64,000 nucleotides of DNA from Harmonia axyridis (Eukaryota; Arthropoda; Insecta; Coleoptera; Coccinellidae): positions 14,074,001 through 14,138,000 of the forward strand of contig NC_059502.1 of assembly GCF_914767665.1 (NCBI RefSeq), read 5' to 3'. Below are positions 11,188 to 21,422 of the stretch, in pieces (position 1 is the first letter of the stretch; each line of letters starts with the position of its first letter). The notes beneath the pieces were generated by a model that was given only the letters and a program-made list of their open reading frames with translations, searched no databases and was not told the origin of the DNA. A program made the translations under genes and the position numbers.

Positions 11188-12117
11188 TCATGCAATTTTG
11201 CCATTGTTTTCATTGATTTGTGACACGGCGCATTGTCTTGATGAAACAGCACCTTTTTTTGCTTCAAATCGTTTTTTAACGATTTCATCCTCTAAACGAT
11301 CCAATAAAGCTATATAATAATCGTTGTTGATGGTCTGGCCCTATTGGAGGTAATCAATGAATATTATACTTTGCACATCCCAGAATACTGATGCCATAAC
11401 CTTGCCAGTTAACTGTTGTTTTTTTCCTCGCTTTGGATTCGGTTTATCGTGTGCAGGCCTTTCAGCTGACTGTCCATTGGACTCCAGAGTGAAATGATGG
11501 AGCCATGTTTCATCCATTGTCCATATCGACGCAAAAATTCAGGTTTATTGCACTTAAACAGCTTCAAACACTGCTCGTAATCATTAACACGTTGTTGCTT
11601 TTGATCGATTGTGAGCTCGCGCGGCACCCATTTTGCACACAGCTTTCCCATGTACAAATATTCGTGAATGGTATGATGTACACGTTCTGATGATATCTTC
11701 ACAATGTCTGCTATCTCGATCAACTTCACTTTACGGTCATTCAAAATTATTTCGTGAACTTTTTTGATTTTTTCGTCGGTGACAGCCTCTTTTGGGCGTC
11801 CACTGCATTCGCCGTCTTCGGTGCTCATTTCACCACGTTTAAACTTAGCATACCAATCAATGATGGTTGATTTTCCTGGTGCAGACCCCGGAAACTTTTC
11901 TTCAAGCCAAGATTTTGCTTCAACTGTATTTTTTCCCTTCAAAAATCAATAATTTATCAGTACACGAAATTTTATTTTCATGTTTTTCCAAATAACAAAA
12001 GTAACTACACTCACAACGCAATATCTCACAAACTAATGGTAGGACTGCTGTCAAATTTTAACACGTATCGTTTGAAGGTTCGTACTAACTAAAAACTATA
12101 TGGATTTAAAACTAGCA
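11188..12117 (-). mobile_element. irritans-type mariner, 3'-truncated and 5' TIR lost
   Basis: The minus-strand ORF 11409-11942 reads as a Himar1-like (irritans subfamily) mariner transposase. It has the N-terminal helix-turn-helix region (KGKNTVEAKSWL, APGKSTIIDWYAKFKRGEMS, GRPKEAVTDEKIKK), then the linker motif CAKWVPRELTIDQKQ. The first catalytic block (normally MDETWLHH) is frameshifted. Sequence continues at 11188-11400 to the second catalytic aspartate region (FHQDNAPCH) and stops abruptly in the HEL segment. The 5' end lacks its TIR and joins an opposite-strand mariner piece at about 12120. Inactive. Confidence 0.85.
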
Positions 12118-12122
12118 ATAAA

Positions 12123-12493
12123 AACGGTGCTGTTTCATCAAGACAATGCGCCGTAATACAAATCAATGAAAACAATGGCAAAATCGCATTAATTGGGCTT
12201 CGAATTGCTTCTCATCCACCGTAGTCCCAAGATCTGGCCCCCAACGACTTTTTCCTGTTCTTAGACCTAAAAAGAATGCTCGCTGGAAAGAAATTTAGCG
12301 CCAATGAAGAAGTAATCGCCGAAACTGAGACCTATTTCGAAGCGAAAGACGTACTAAGAAAATGTTATCGAATATATGAAAGATCGCTATAAACGATGTA
12401 TCGCTCTCGAAGTCAACTGTGTTGAATAAAAAAATCGAATTTTGCCAAAAAAATGTGTTTTACTATGGAAGACCGGGGACATTTCAATTGGCA
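12123..12493 (+). mobile_element. irritans-type mariner 3' fragment, opposite strand
   Basis: Starting at CGGTGCTGTTTCATCAAGAC, this plus-strand piece covers the region from the second catalytic aspartate through KRMLAGKKFSANEEVIAETE to the C-terminus, followed by a 3' TIR (GACCGGGGACATTTCAATTG). It has frameshifts, including one in the AKDKSYYKNG segment. It overlaps the neighbouring minus-strand copy by about 70 bp of homologous sequence, so the pair is an inverted chimera and not a simple inversion of one element. Confidence 0.8.
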
Positions 12494-12828
12494 TATTATC
12501 AAGGTGAAAAAAAAACTGAAAGATGGCGAAAAGGATGGTCCTTGTAAAAAACTCTACAAATTGTTCACGGAAAAAATTATACTTATATTTCATTCGGATG
12601 AAACACACCTTTGAACGTAAATCTTTAACGAATGAAAACCAACAATAAATAAAGATCTAAGAACGAAGATCTTCATTGCATCGTATAATGTGCATAAGTA
12701 ACTATGATATAATATCGCTTCGAAAAAGATATATAGCGTCGAGAACTTGAATCTTATAGAAAAAAAAAAACATTTTTATTGTCGTTTTATCTGTCTACTG
12801 TAAATTTGGATATTTTTGTTCAGTATTA

Positions 12829-13347
12829 GGGGTTGTCCATTAATCACGTGAGGCTTGAAAGGGGGGGGGGGGAGGGGTTTGATAAAAATCACGAAAATAT
12901 CACAAGGGGGAGGGGGGGTGTAGTAAGATATCACGTGTATTTATTTTTTCGTCAAACTCGCGATTTTTAAACAAATATTAAGCGGCACGGCGCGGCGTGT
13001 AGTGACCTTGACTACATTAAATATATTCATGTACTAGTACAATATATGTTTTTCCTATGATTACACTTTTCGTTTATTATTATTGTTATGGCAATCAAAA
13101 AAAACTTGCAACCTGGTGTAGACATTTTTATTATGGTCCTTAATTTCAGAAGAAAGATTATAGTTTATACCTGTATTTAAATTGAGTTAATATTCAGAAA
13201 ATTTTAAGATTCGTTGTAAGTACTAAAAATACACGTGATGTTGAGAAGGGGGAGGGGGGGTGGTCTTAAACCTCACTACGTATCACCAATGGGGGAGGGG
13301 GGTTTAAAAAATGCTAAAAAAAGATCACGTGATTAATGGACAACCCC
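12829..13347. mobile_element. short inverted-repeat DNA element (MITE), 519 bp
   Basis: The ends are perfect inverted repeats: GGGGTTGTCCATTAATCACG at the left and its complement at the right, 23 bp extended to 26 bp if the adjoining TTA/TAA is counted. Just inside both ends lie G-rich tracts (near 12858-12920 and 13246-13310). There is no coding capacity. TTA on the left and TAA on the right could be target sequence or part of the TIR. Superfamily unassigned. Confidence 0.85.
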
Positions 13348-13889
13348 TAACGTATTAACTTTGAAGGTGCGAAAATCACTTTTACGCCTAATATAAACCA
13401 ATAAATGTAAGTATTTGTACTTTCTCAGTAACTCAATGGAATGTGATAACTCTCACAATACGTAAAGAATAAAATGTGCTATTTTCTCTCCGCAACTGAC
13501 CTACCATCACAAATCCACGCGTTGGTGAAGGGTCGCCACTTCGTTAGTCTGTCACTCGGTATGGTAGCCCAACTTGCTGAAGCAGGTGTCGCTCGGGGCT
13601 AAGCTACGCCTAGTCGCAACTCCCAATTAAAATGATGATTTATTATGTATGATTTAGAGGCCGTTTGCGTGCCTCTTCTCGAGGTTCGGGAGTACACTGC
13701 CAATTTGGTGTTCAGTGTAATTTTTTCTCATGGTGACATCTTCATGCAGTATTGGCAATCGTTTTAATAGCGTAGATATTCAAGGTCAGAAACATAGATG
13801 AAAACCCATCACTTGAATTAAAATATTCCAACATCGCTTTGAGGGAAGAGAAGTATATGTAGACGTGCTCGAATCGATAAGGTCTATTA
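13348..13889. other. no gene supported
   Basis: Unique-looking sequence with a GC-richer segment near 13500-13620. No ORF, tRNA cloverleaf or TIRs could be supported. Confidence 0.35.
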
Positions 13890-15120
13890 GGTCAATTGAA
13901 AAGTCCTCGGTCTGATGCACAGATGGCGGAGCTAGTATTAAATCCATATGATTTTCAGTTAGTACCAACCTTCAAACGATACGTGTTAAAATTTGACTGC
14001 AGTTCGACGATTAGTTTGTGAGATATTGCGTTTTGAGTGTAGCTACTTTGAAAGTAGAGTGTAGCTATTTATTTGAGAAACGATGGAAAAAAAAGAATTT
14101 CGTGTGCTAATAAAATATTACCTTTTGAGAGGAAAAAATACAGTTGAATCAAAATCTTGGCTGGATGAAGAGTTTCTGGGGTCTGCACCAGGAAAATCAA
14201 CCATCATTGATTGGTATGCTAAGTTTAAACCTGGGGAAATGAGCACTGGAGACGGCAAACGCAGTGGAAGCCCAAAAAAAAAGTGTCACCGACGAAAAAA
14301 TTAAAAAGTTCACAAAATAATTTTGAATGACCGTGAAGTGAAGTTGATCGAGATAGCAGACATTGTGAAGATATCATTTGAAAGTGTAAATCATATCATT
14401 CACAAATATTTGTACATGAGAAAGCTGTGTGCAAAATGGGTGCCGCGCGAGCTCACAATTGATCAAAAGCAACGACGTGTTAATGACTCTGAGCAGCGTT
14501 TTAAGCTGTTTGAGTGCAATAAACCTGAATTTTTGCGTCGATATGTGACATTGGATGAAACATGGCTCCATCATTTCACTCCGGAGTCCAATCGACAGTC
14601 AGCTGAGTGGACTGCACACGATGAACCGAATCCAAAGCGAGTTAAAACAACAGTCATATGACAAGGTTTTGGCATCAGCATTTTGGGATGCGCAAAATAA
14701 TGCTTAAAATATTCATTGATTACCTCCAAAAGGGCCAGACCACCAACAGCGATTATTATATAGCGTTATTGGGTCGTTTAAAGGATGAAATCATTAAAAA
14801 ACAACACCATTTCAAAAAAAAAGTGCTGTTTCATCAAGATAATTCGCCGTGTCACAAATCAAGAAAACAATGCCAAAATGGCATGAATTGGGTTTCGAAT
14901 TGCTTCTGCATCCACCGTATTCGCCAGATCTGGTCCCCAGCGACTTTTTCCTGTTTTCAGACCTCAAAAGAATGCTCCCTGGAAAGAAATTTAGCGCCAA
15001 TGAAGAAGTAAGCGCCGAAACTGAGGCCTATTTGGGAGCGAAAGACAAATCGTACTACAAAAATGCTATCGAAAATTTGGAAGATCGCTATAATCGCTGT
15101 ATCGCCCTTGAAGGCAACTT
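13890..15120 (+). mobile_element. irritans-type mariner, 5' complete, 3' TIR missing
   Basis: A TIR-like end (GTCAATTGAAAAGTCCTCGG) preceded by TA opens the element. The transposase frame starts at ATG 14083 (MEKKEFRVLIKYYLLRGKNT), closely resembling Himar1. A frameshift in an A-run near 14275 breaks the DNA-binding domain from the rest. The frame resumes at 14323-14661 with CAKWVPRELTIDQKQ and the first catalytic site LDETWLHH. A further frameshift follows, then FHQDNSPCHKS and PYSPDLVPSDFFLFSDLKR supply the other two aspartates of the DD34D triad. Coding homology runs to the CIALEGN end at about 15118, and there unrelated sequence begins without a 3' TIR. All parts of a transposase are present but broken. 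Confidence 0.9.
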
Positions 15121-15121
15121 C
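14083..15121 (+). pseudogene. mariner (irritans) transposase pseudogene
   Basis: This is the decayed DDD transposase of the element at 13890-15120. It would bind the TIRs through two N-terminal helix-turn-helix motifs (residues about 1-110) and cut and paste DNA at TA sites with a D,D34D triad. The triad residues can be seen in three different frames (LDETW, HQDN, PSDFF), so at least three frameshifts separate the domains. Compared with the usual length of about 348 residues the gene is essentially full length. Loss of function is certain from the frameshifts. Confidence 0.88.
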
Positions 15122-15485
15122 TAGTAGAAGCACCTCTCTAATGTTAGGTAGAAGCCTTCTACCTAATTGTCTATACATAGGAAGGCCTCAATTTTCTAAA
15201 TATTCGCAAAAAAAAATCTGCTTCTCACTGTCCTTTATTTATTATTACCCAAAGATTACCATAAGCCTCAATTTTTTCAAAATATTTATCAACGAAGCTA
15301 GACACATATCTGAGTTAAATAAATAAAAAAGGCTAACAGTCACAAAATGACGAATGTTTTTGACATTGATTTTTTTCTGTGTCAATTTTGTGAAGAAAAA
15401 TCCGCACATACATCGTCAAAAACAGTCCACAAAATGCGCTTGAATGCCTCAATTCTCTCATCTTCCATTCCTCTTTGATGTCACG
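15121..15485. other. region between mariner and RpS7 copy
   Basis: A 12-bp hairpin (TAGAAGCACC ... TAGAAGCCTTCTACCTA) lies at 15122-15164, at the truncated mariner edge. The last 20 nt before 15486 include CCTCTTTG, similar to the pyrimidine-rich start of ribosomal protein mRNAs. No other feature seen. Confidence 0.35.
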
Positions 15486-16046
15486 ATGGCTAATAAAATA
15501 ATTAAAGCTGGAGGTGCTGAACCCGATCAGTTTGAGTCCCAAGTGGCTCAAGCTTTGTTGGAATTGGAACAAAGTTCTGATTTGAAAGCTCAACTCATGG
15601 AGCTCCACATTACCAAGGCTAAGGAAATAGATTGCAACAATAAAAAGTCAGTGTCCATGCCCAAACTTAAACAGTTCCAAAAATTGCAATCCGACTTGGT
15701 TAGGGAACTTGAGAAGAAATTCAGTGGTAGGCATGTAGTTTTCGTTGGTGAACGCAAGATTTTAAATAAGCCCACACGTAAAATTAGGACTAGGAGCAAG
15801 CAGAAGCGCCCAAGATCTCGCACATTGACTGCTGTGTATGATGCTATTTTGGATGACTTAGTTTATCCAGCTGAAATTATCGGCAAGAGGATAAGAGTGA
15901 AGTTGGATGGTTCTCAGCTTATTAAAGTTCATTTAGATAAGAATCAACAAACCAACATAGAACACAAAGTTGATACTTTCTCCTCCATCTATAAGAAGTT
16001 GACTGGAAGACAAGTAATCTTCCAATTCCCAGAGGCATATTTGTAA
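15486..16046 (+). CDS. RpS7: intronless ribosomal protein S7 (eS7) copy
   Basis: The frame encodes 186 residues of eS7, a small-subunit ribosomal protein at the solvent side that is needed for early pre-rRNA processing. Family hallmarks are all visible: KIIKAGGAEPDQFE at the N-terminus, ALLELE, LVRELEKKFSG, the basic KQKRPRSRTLTAVYDAIL, GKRIRVKLDGSQLIKVHLDK, and a C-terminal FPE. The start at 15486 is chosen because MANKII matches the usual eS7 N-terminus; an upstream in-frame ATG at 15444 would add 14 unrelated residues. The protein is about 6-8 residues short of normal: after NNKKS the usual IIIYVP stretch is reduced to V-S. There is also KILN for the usual KILP. An AATAAA follows the stop at about 16054. 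One uninterrupted exon plus these changes suggest a retrocopy still open, although no poly-A tail or target duplication is clear. A functional single-exon gene is the alternative. Confidence 0.85.
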   Translation: MANKIIKAGGAEPDQFESQVAQALLELEQSSDLKAQLMELHITKAKEIDCNNKKSVSMPKLKQFQKLQSDLVRELEKKFSGRHVVFVGERKILNKPTRKIRTRSKQKRPRSRTLTAVYDAILDDLVYPAEIIGKRIRVKLDGSQLIKVHLDKNQQTNIEHKVDTFSSIYKKLTGRQVIFQFPEAYL

Positions 16047-16052
16047 AATAAG

Positions 16053-16514
16053 TAATAAACAATTTCAAACGTTATTCTACAATCTACAGTTTCTGGAATC
16101 ACCTCCCTTACAACACTTCGCACAGCTTCGTCGTCGACTCTGGAGATGCATAAGCTCAGCTATGTGTGCACTTTCCATTATTGGAGATCGCTCACACGTT
16201 AAATTATTTCTTGGGCTACGAGCACCGTGACCCCGTAGCTACGTGGGATTGAATTTTAGCCTTGCGTGTTTCCCATAACCAGATGAAACATTGAATGGAG
16301 ATTATGAGGGAAGTTAGGTAATGAATATAAAGAGGCACATGCCGTTTTCCAACAATTCAAGCACTGCCGAAATGAACATTTGAAGATGAAATTCGGGTTT
16401 ACCTCTTGATAAAAATATGCAGTATTTCATTTAGTAATACTCACCTGAAGAAGTTGGTATGACGAAACAACTGTGGTGGAAAAAATGCCTGAAGTAAAAT
16501 ATTGTTTTTTTATA
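16053..16514. other. RpS7 3' flank, no gene seen
   Basis: Apart from the putative polyadenylation signal, this is unique-looking sequence. A segment at 16440-16480 (CACCTGAAGAAGTTGG ... GACGAAACAACT ... GTGGTG) loosely recalls a hammerhead core but fails at the cleavage-site pairing. Confidence 0.35.
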
Positions 16515-17452
16515 ACGGGTGTTTTTTTCGAGGTATATAACTTTAAGTTGGCATTACTGTTCAAGATGGCGACCGATTTAACAGCTGTCAAGTGATTTAT
16601 TCTCAGTTTGGTTTGGCAATTCATCCTGAATAGACTCACGCCTGAACAACATTTGCAAATAGTGCAATTTTATTTCGAAAATAATGATTCTGTGCGGAAT
16701 ACGTATCGCGCACTACGTCCATTTCATTTTGTTTAGCGATGAAGTGCACTTCTGGTTGAATGGCTACGTCAACAAACAAAACTGCCGCATTTGGAGTGAA
16801 GCCAATCCTCAAGTGTATGTCGAAACACCGTTACATCCAGAAAAACTGACTGTTTGGTGCGCTTTATGGACTGGTGGAATCATTGGTCCGTACTTCTTCA
16901 AAAACGATGATGGCCAGAACATTACAGTCAATGGTGATCGGTATAGGGCCATGATTACTAACTTTTTCATTCCTGAATTGAACAACCATGATGTCCAGGA
17001 GCTGTGGTTCCAACAAGACGACGCAACATGTCACACAGCTCGTGCCACAATCGATTTATTGATTGACACGTTTGGTGACCGCCTAATTTCACGTTTTGGA
17101 CCTGTGAATTAGCCTCCAAGATCTTGTGATTTAACACCGCTAGACTATTTTCTGTGGGGCTATGTAAAGTCATTGGTCTATGCGGATAAGCCACAAACCC
17201 TTGACCATTTGGAAGACAACATTCACCGTGTTATTGCCGATATACGGCCACAAATGTTGGAAAAAGTCATCGAAAATTGGACGTCCAGATTGGACTACAT
17301 CCGAGCCAGCCGTAGCAGACACATGCCAGAAATTATATTTAAAATGTAATGCCACAAGATTATCTTGCGGATAAATGAAATTCATGTCAATCGAACAATC
17401 CATCGTTGTTTCATTGCAATTTAAAGTTCTATAGCTCTAAAAAAACACCCTT
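16515..17452 (+). mobile_element. rosa-type DD41D element with internal deletion (copy 1)
   Basis: Ends carry TIRs with GGGTGTTTTTTTCGAGGTAT at the left and a matching inverted end at the right (CTCTAAAAAAACACCC). The coding part matches the Tc1/mariner superfamily. DEVHFWLNGYVNKQN has the first aspartate and FQQDDATCHTARAT the second. PPRSCDLTPLDYFLWGY has the third, 41 residues after the second, which is the spacing of the rosa family. Nearly all of the N-terminal DNA-binding domain is gone: the first 30 or so codons (MNRLTPEQ-like start) join near 16720 to the catalytic domain out of frame. TGG at 17110 has become TAG. A second copy at 60626-61378 has the same deletion point. Confidence 0.85.
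16684..17349 (+). pseudogene. DD41D transposase catalytic-domain pseudogene
   Basis: The open frame 16684-17112 and its continuation past a TAG to TAA at 17349 encode a transposase catalytic domain only. D1 lies in FSDEVHFW, D2 in QQDDATCH, D3 in TPLDYF. The single stop replaces the tryptophan that the sister copy at 60.8 kb keeps (PVNW). Apart from that stop, the frame is intact to the C-terminal IIFKM. Without the helix-turn-helix region it could not act on its own TIRs. Confidence 0.85.
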
Positions 17453-18493
17453 CACTTAATTTCAGAATGATCGAAAAAATGAAATTGTCCTATTTATCGA
17501 CATGCCCAAATATGAGACTCTCAAGAATGATATAAATTCGTTTTACAAAAAATATGCTCAACTTCTAGAAAATCCTATAATTAAATAACCATCAAGTGAT
17601 GGGAATTGAGTTATGTACCATCAATACGTCAATTTGAAGTTAACACTCGTGCTTTTTTGAATAGATTGCTCTGTCATTCGTACAATATCTGGAATTTTGA
17701 GGTGGAAATGGTCTTGAACGTGAGGTTCGACTCACATGTGTTAAATTTTAGTTTTTGAATGCTATCTTTTTCAATAATCATTATGCGAATTGAAAATATC
17801 ACCTTTCCATTTGCCCAAAAAATTTGGATTTGAAAATGTTTTCGTTAAGCCTTTATGGAATCAATTGCCACTTCCAAATATTATCTAATATTTCCTATAA
17901 CGCCCTGCCTACCTAGAGTTGGGAAAAGAAGATAACTGTCTCCATAAAACGCCTCAAGCAAGCTGTTATTGATAAATCATACGGAAAACATAATTGCATT
18001 AACGAGTAATTCAATCGGAATCGTATAAGGTAATTTCAATAAGCAGTTCTCCACAATAATTACAGCAGTCTACATGTCTGCAGGCAATTGAACAATTATG
18101 ATGAGAGTTATTGTTGCTCGATGAGTTAATGTTGTTCTAAGAAAGCTTTTAATTCTATGAAAAGGTTCATTTACATTTGTCACAGATTCTGCTCCCAATG
18201 ATGCGTTAATTTTAAACAATGCCTTCGAGAAAAGATTTACAAATTTTGGCATGATGCCTTCTATCGAGTGTATGCCAATGCTTCAACGTGCTATGCAGTT
18301 ATCTGCTCTAAATTCCGTTTCAAATATTCCAATTTTATATTTTTATATTCCAAATTAAGACTAGGAAGAAGTACTTCATAAGTTAAAATTTTTTAAAACA
18401 CATTAGGCGATTTTTAAAATGATATCATCTTATGATTTCGCTGAGAAGATATTGAAAAGAGAATTTCTTATGCGTTTCTATGTTGAAATGTAT
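17453..18493. other. no gene supported
   Basis: AT-rich with short ORFs only. No TIR pair, tandem repeat or RNA gene noticed. Confidence 0.4.
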
Positions 18494-18684
18494 ACAGGGT
18501 GTCGGTTGGCCATTGGGACAACGCTCAGGTGACGATGGAGTTGGAAAATGATATCTGTAGTCACCTCAGGACACTCGTTTTTGAAAATTTGGGGAAATTT
18601 CAGAGTTATTCAACTTTCGAAACACACACAGATGTCCTCTACCTTCTCCTGAGCATTGCCGCACTGGTCACCAATCACCCTGTA
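18494..18684. mobile_element. short element with ACAGGGTG ends, ~191 bp
   Basis: The ends are ACAGGGTG and CACCCTGT, flanked by TAT/ATA. Inner sequence agreement is weak beyond about 8-12 bp. Similar ACAGGGTGATT ends appear at 7662 and 28740 and a related CACCCTGTATA at 21286, so a family of such ends exists. The 63-codon ORF inside (18499-18690) is most likely chance. Confidence 0.55.
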
Positions 18685-19244
18685 TATTGAATATTTAGCT
18701 GATGTGGACAATTCTCCACCGTAGGTACATTATTGTTTGTCTATTATCTCCCTAGAATTTATATCTCACCGACAAGAATCGTATACGAAAGAGCTGAAGA
18801 ACCATTTATGTCCAAAACTAAATAACTACATATTTACAATTACCTACCCATATGCGTAACGAGGGGAGAGGTTTATTGGGAACATAACCCCTACATTGAT
18901 AAGAAAAAATAAGAAAATAAAAAAATTGAAGGAAAATTTGAAGCTTTTGCATTTTCACAGTGGGGGTTACCCACTACATGACTAAACTCTAGTTACGCCA
19001 CTGTACCTGCGAAATTTTATATGATTCCTACAGATGGATCAAAAAATATGCAGTTTACAGATTTCTCATTAGCAAATACTCATTGCACATATCATAATGT
19101 GCACTAAGTTACAAGTTACAAGTTCCAGTGAATTGTGATACCTAATAAGTAATTGTAAAAATTAAGACTGTTACAAAGATTTGCATAAACAGACAGAGAC
19201 ACGAAATCAAAATTGTTCAGAATGGTATGGAAAATATTTCTTCC
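18685..19244. other. no gene supported
   Basis: Short ORFs only; a segment with AACGAGGGGAGAGG and ACTAGAGTTACGCCACTG-like sequence near 18860-19010 may be repeat-derived but no partner was seen in the window. Confidence 0.3.
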
Positions 19245-19860
19245 CCTAAAAAAAGGAAATATTCAATCTGACCTGACTGTCAAAACCTGAACTGAATATA
19301 CCAATGATGTAATAGTATATTCTAAAACAAGTTGCAGAATGAGCTCCTATTCCAACACGAATGCGATATTCGAAAACGAGCGACGAAGGAGCGAGTTTTG
19401 GAACGCATGAGTGTTGGAATTGCCTTCTGCAACGAGTATTAGACGATATTTTCTCTATTGCAGTCAAGTTTTGTGAAATATTGTCGAAATTCAATGAAAA
19501 GTTCAGATTATTATACATCCTAGTGACATTTGTATTGTATCTTGGTAGTTGGTGTGACTGTTACGAAAATTGACAGATGACGGAATTCCAGTTTGAATCG
19601 TACGTTTTGAATTTTGAAATAATTTATAATTACGCATGAAACTCATCAATTATGTCTGACGAAATCGATTTAACACCAACAGAATTAAGAGAAATTGCGA
19701 ATATAATGTAGCATTTCACTTAATCCAAATTATATTATATTGACGTGTGTTGAATTTTGATAGGATTGGAAGTCATAGATAGACAACCACAAAACCTCTG
19801 TTTTTAGAACTGCAATGAACTCATTACAATACTGAAATAGAGAAAGGTATAGTTGTTATT
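19245..19860 (+). repeat. hairpin-bearing repeat family L, copy 1
   Basis: This copy matches 31930-32545 (same strand) and 49820-50601 (opposite strand). From left it holds a 103-nt imperfect hairpin (19331-19433, stem GTTGCAGAA...TTCTGCAAC), and an AT-rich part with a 70-codon ORF (19361-19573) ending SWCDCYEN. An ATG at 19652 opens MSDEIDLTP. A right part holds GTAATGAACTCATTAC-like motifs near 19810. The short MSDEIDLTP frame is cut early here but runs 33 codons in the other two copies. No TIR or target duplication at the family ends could be fixed. Confidence 0.75.
19331..19433. repeat. long imperfect hairpin (family L, copy 1)
   Basis: The two halves pair inward from GTTGCAGAA / TTCTGCAAC through TATTCCAACAC / GTGTTGGAAT and AATGCG / CGCAT to AAAACGAGCGACG / GGAGCGAGTTTT at the loop. 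A transcript would fold into a stem of about 40 bp with bulges. Confidence 0.75.
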
Positions 19861-20762
19861 CATGACTTGTACAATTTCATTTGAATTATGTGTTATATAA
19901 GATCAAATTCTGGCTGCTGGGTTAGCTATTCATCATAATACTCAAGCTACATCTCACATTGTCACTTGATATCTGGACATACATACCAAATTCAGTAAAA
20001 GGATTAGAGTTATTTATTTCTGACAAATATACTCATTGTCATTCCAAAAATGCAGCATTCATTCAATGCTTGTCGTTTGAATTTCGATTGTAAAACCATG
20101 CATGAAATAAATAACAATTTTCAATGAACAAAAACGTCCTGAGACAAACAATAAAATATGTGGCAGAAAGTATGCCAATTCACCTATAGGTTATTCTGTT
20201 TTTTATATAATTAAATTTATAGATAATAAAAATCGTTGATTGAGATTTGGATGAAACATTAAGTTCGATTATGTCCAACGATAAAAGTCGGAATTTATAT
20301 ATTTATTTGCGTTTTAACCTATGTATACATTCCCACTGTATTGTATGACTTTGTCTGTTCATACTCATTTCTCGACTTGTGAAAACAACTCACCAATAAA
20401 ATATCTATCTAATAATGAAATGGAATCGGATACTTTTTCACAAGAAAAAAAAATTCAATAAGAAAATTTTCCTCTTACATATTGCATTTTTTGAATAATA
20501 GTGAAATGATTGATAGAATTAATTATATAATCCAATTGTTATTGAAGTTAATAACTTTCATTGAATTGAATGAGGAATAAACAAATATTCAAATGAAAAA
20601 CAGCTGTTATTTCACAATCAATTCAAATTTTCACTTCTGTCAGCAGTCCTCTTTTTTCTTGTTGTCGTATCTCAATTTTCAATTATTTTTGAAATTCATG
20701 TATCAGTATGATTATTTTCACATCTGGATCTATATTTTTCTAATATCCATTTTGTTTTTCAG

Positions 20763-20787
20763 GCCGATCTCTCATCACCAGAGAAAG
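20763..20787 (+). CDS. candidate 25-nt microexon
   Basis: A long pyrimidine tract ending TTTTGTTTTTCAG precedes, and AG|GTAAGTAA follows, giving near-ideal acceptor and donor 25 nt apart. The enclosed sequence is GCCGATCTCTCATCACCAGA plus GAAAG. It is not a multiple of three, so inclusion would change frame. Splice strength is the only evidence; the parent gene is not identified. The next candidate plus-strand exon lies 1 kb downstream. Confidence 0.3.
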
Positions 20788-21023
20788 GTAAGTAATCATA
20801 ACAACAACATATCGCATGATCCATCTTCCCTCTTCAAATTTAAGGAGTTGGGATTGCCACGCAAAGGATGAAATGATTTGATCGTTTTTATGTTGAAAAA
20901 TGTCACCCTCAAGAACAAAATTGGCGGGTTCGATTGATTTTCGAAAATCTTGATTTTTCTACCCGAAAAGACCATCGTGTCCTTTTCAATCTGACGCTGT
21001 GTATAATAAGCTTCAAATTATTA

Positions 21024-21422
21024 TACACTGTGTCTGTAAAGTATGAAACAAATTCATTTTTAGACAATAAGTATTTTTGATAATATTGTTAATTTAACTA
21101 ATAAAGAATGTTACGCGTTACTTTATGAGCACACACAAAACTATTGTATTTTTGTCCACCTGTACCAATTGGAATCAACATGTGATACATTTTTGGAATC
21201 AGCTCAGCTAGAGTAATCGGAAAATTGAGACAAAATGGGGGTGTTCCATTTAATAAAAAAGACGGTGACGTCATTACTCGAAAGTAATTCACCCTGTATA
21301 TCAGATTTTTATTTTAAAATACGTTAAATTAAAATGAAAAATCGACATGTTTCAGGATTATTTCTTAAAATGGTCTGTTTAGCTAAAAATGAATTTGTTC
21401 CATACTTTACGGACACAGTGTA
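21024..21422. mobile_element. inverted-repeat element with ~40-bp TIRs, 399 bp
   Basis: The left end TACACTGTGTCTGTAAAGTA continues through GAAACAAATTCATTTTTAG. The right end is its reverse complement with two differences. TA or TATA flanks both ends, which suits the Tc1/mariner superfamily. The 64-codon ORFs within (21098-21292, 21334-21528) show no transposase motif. Non-autonomous. Confidence 0.85.

Noticed and set aside
11505..11952. Plus-strand ORFs across the mariner
   Set aside because: They are antisense shadows of the transposase remnant.
12850..12960. G-rich tracts as telomeric or switch-like sequence
   Set aside because: They lie symmetrically inside a TIR-bounded MITE, so they are part of that element.
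13500..13620. tRNA-like or SINE head in a GC-richer segment
   Set aside because: No cloverleaf with anticodon and T-arm, and no A/B box pair, could be drawn.
16440..16482. Hammerhead-like order CACCTGAAGA...GACGAAACAACTGTGGTG
   Set aside because: Stem II needs two G-U pairs, and the position that must be U to pair with the A of GAAA is C, so the core is not satisfied. Left as a possible decayed relic only.
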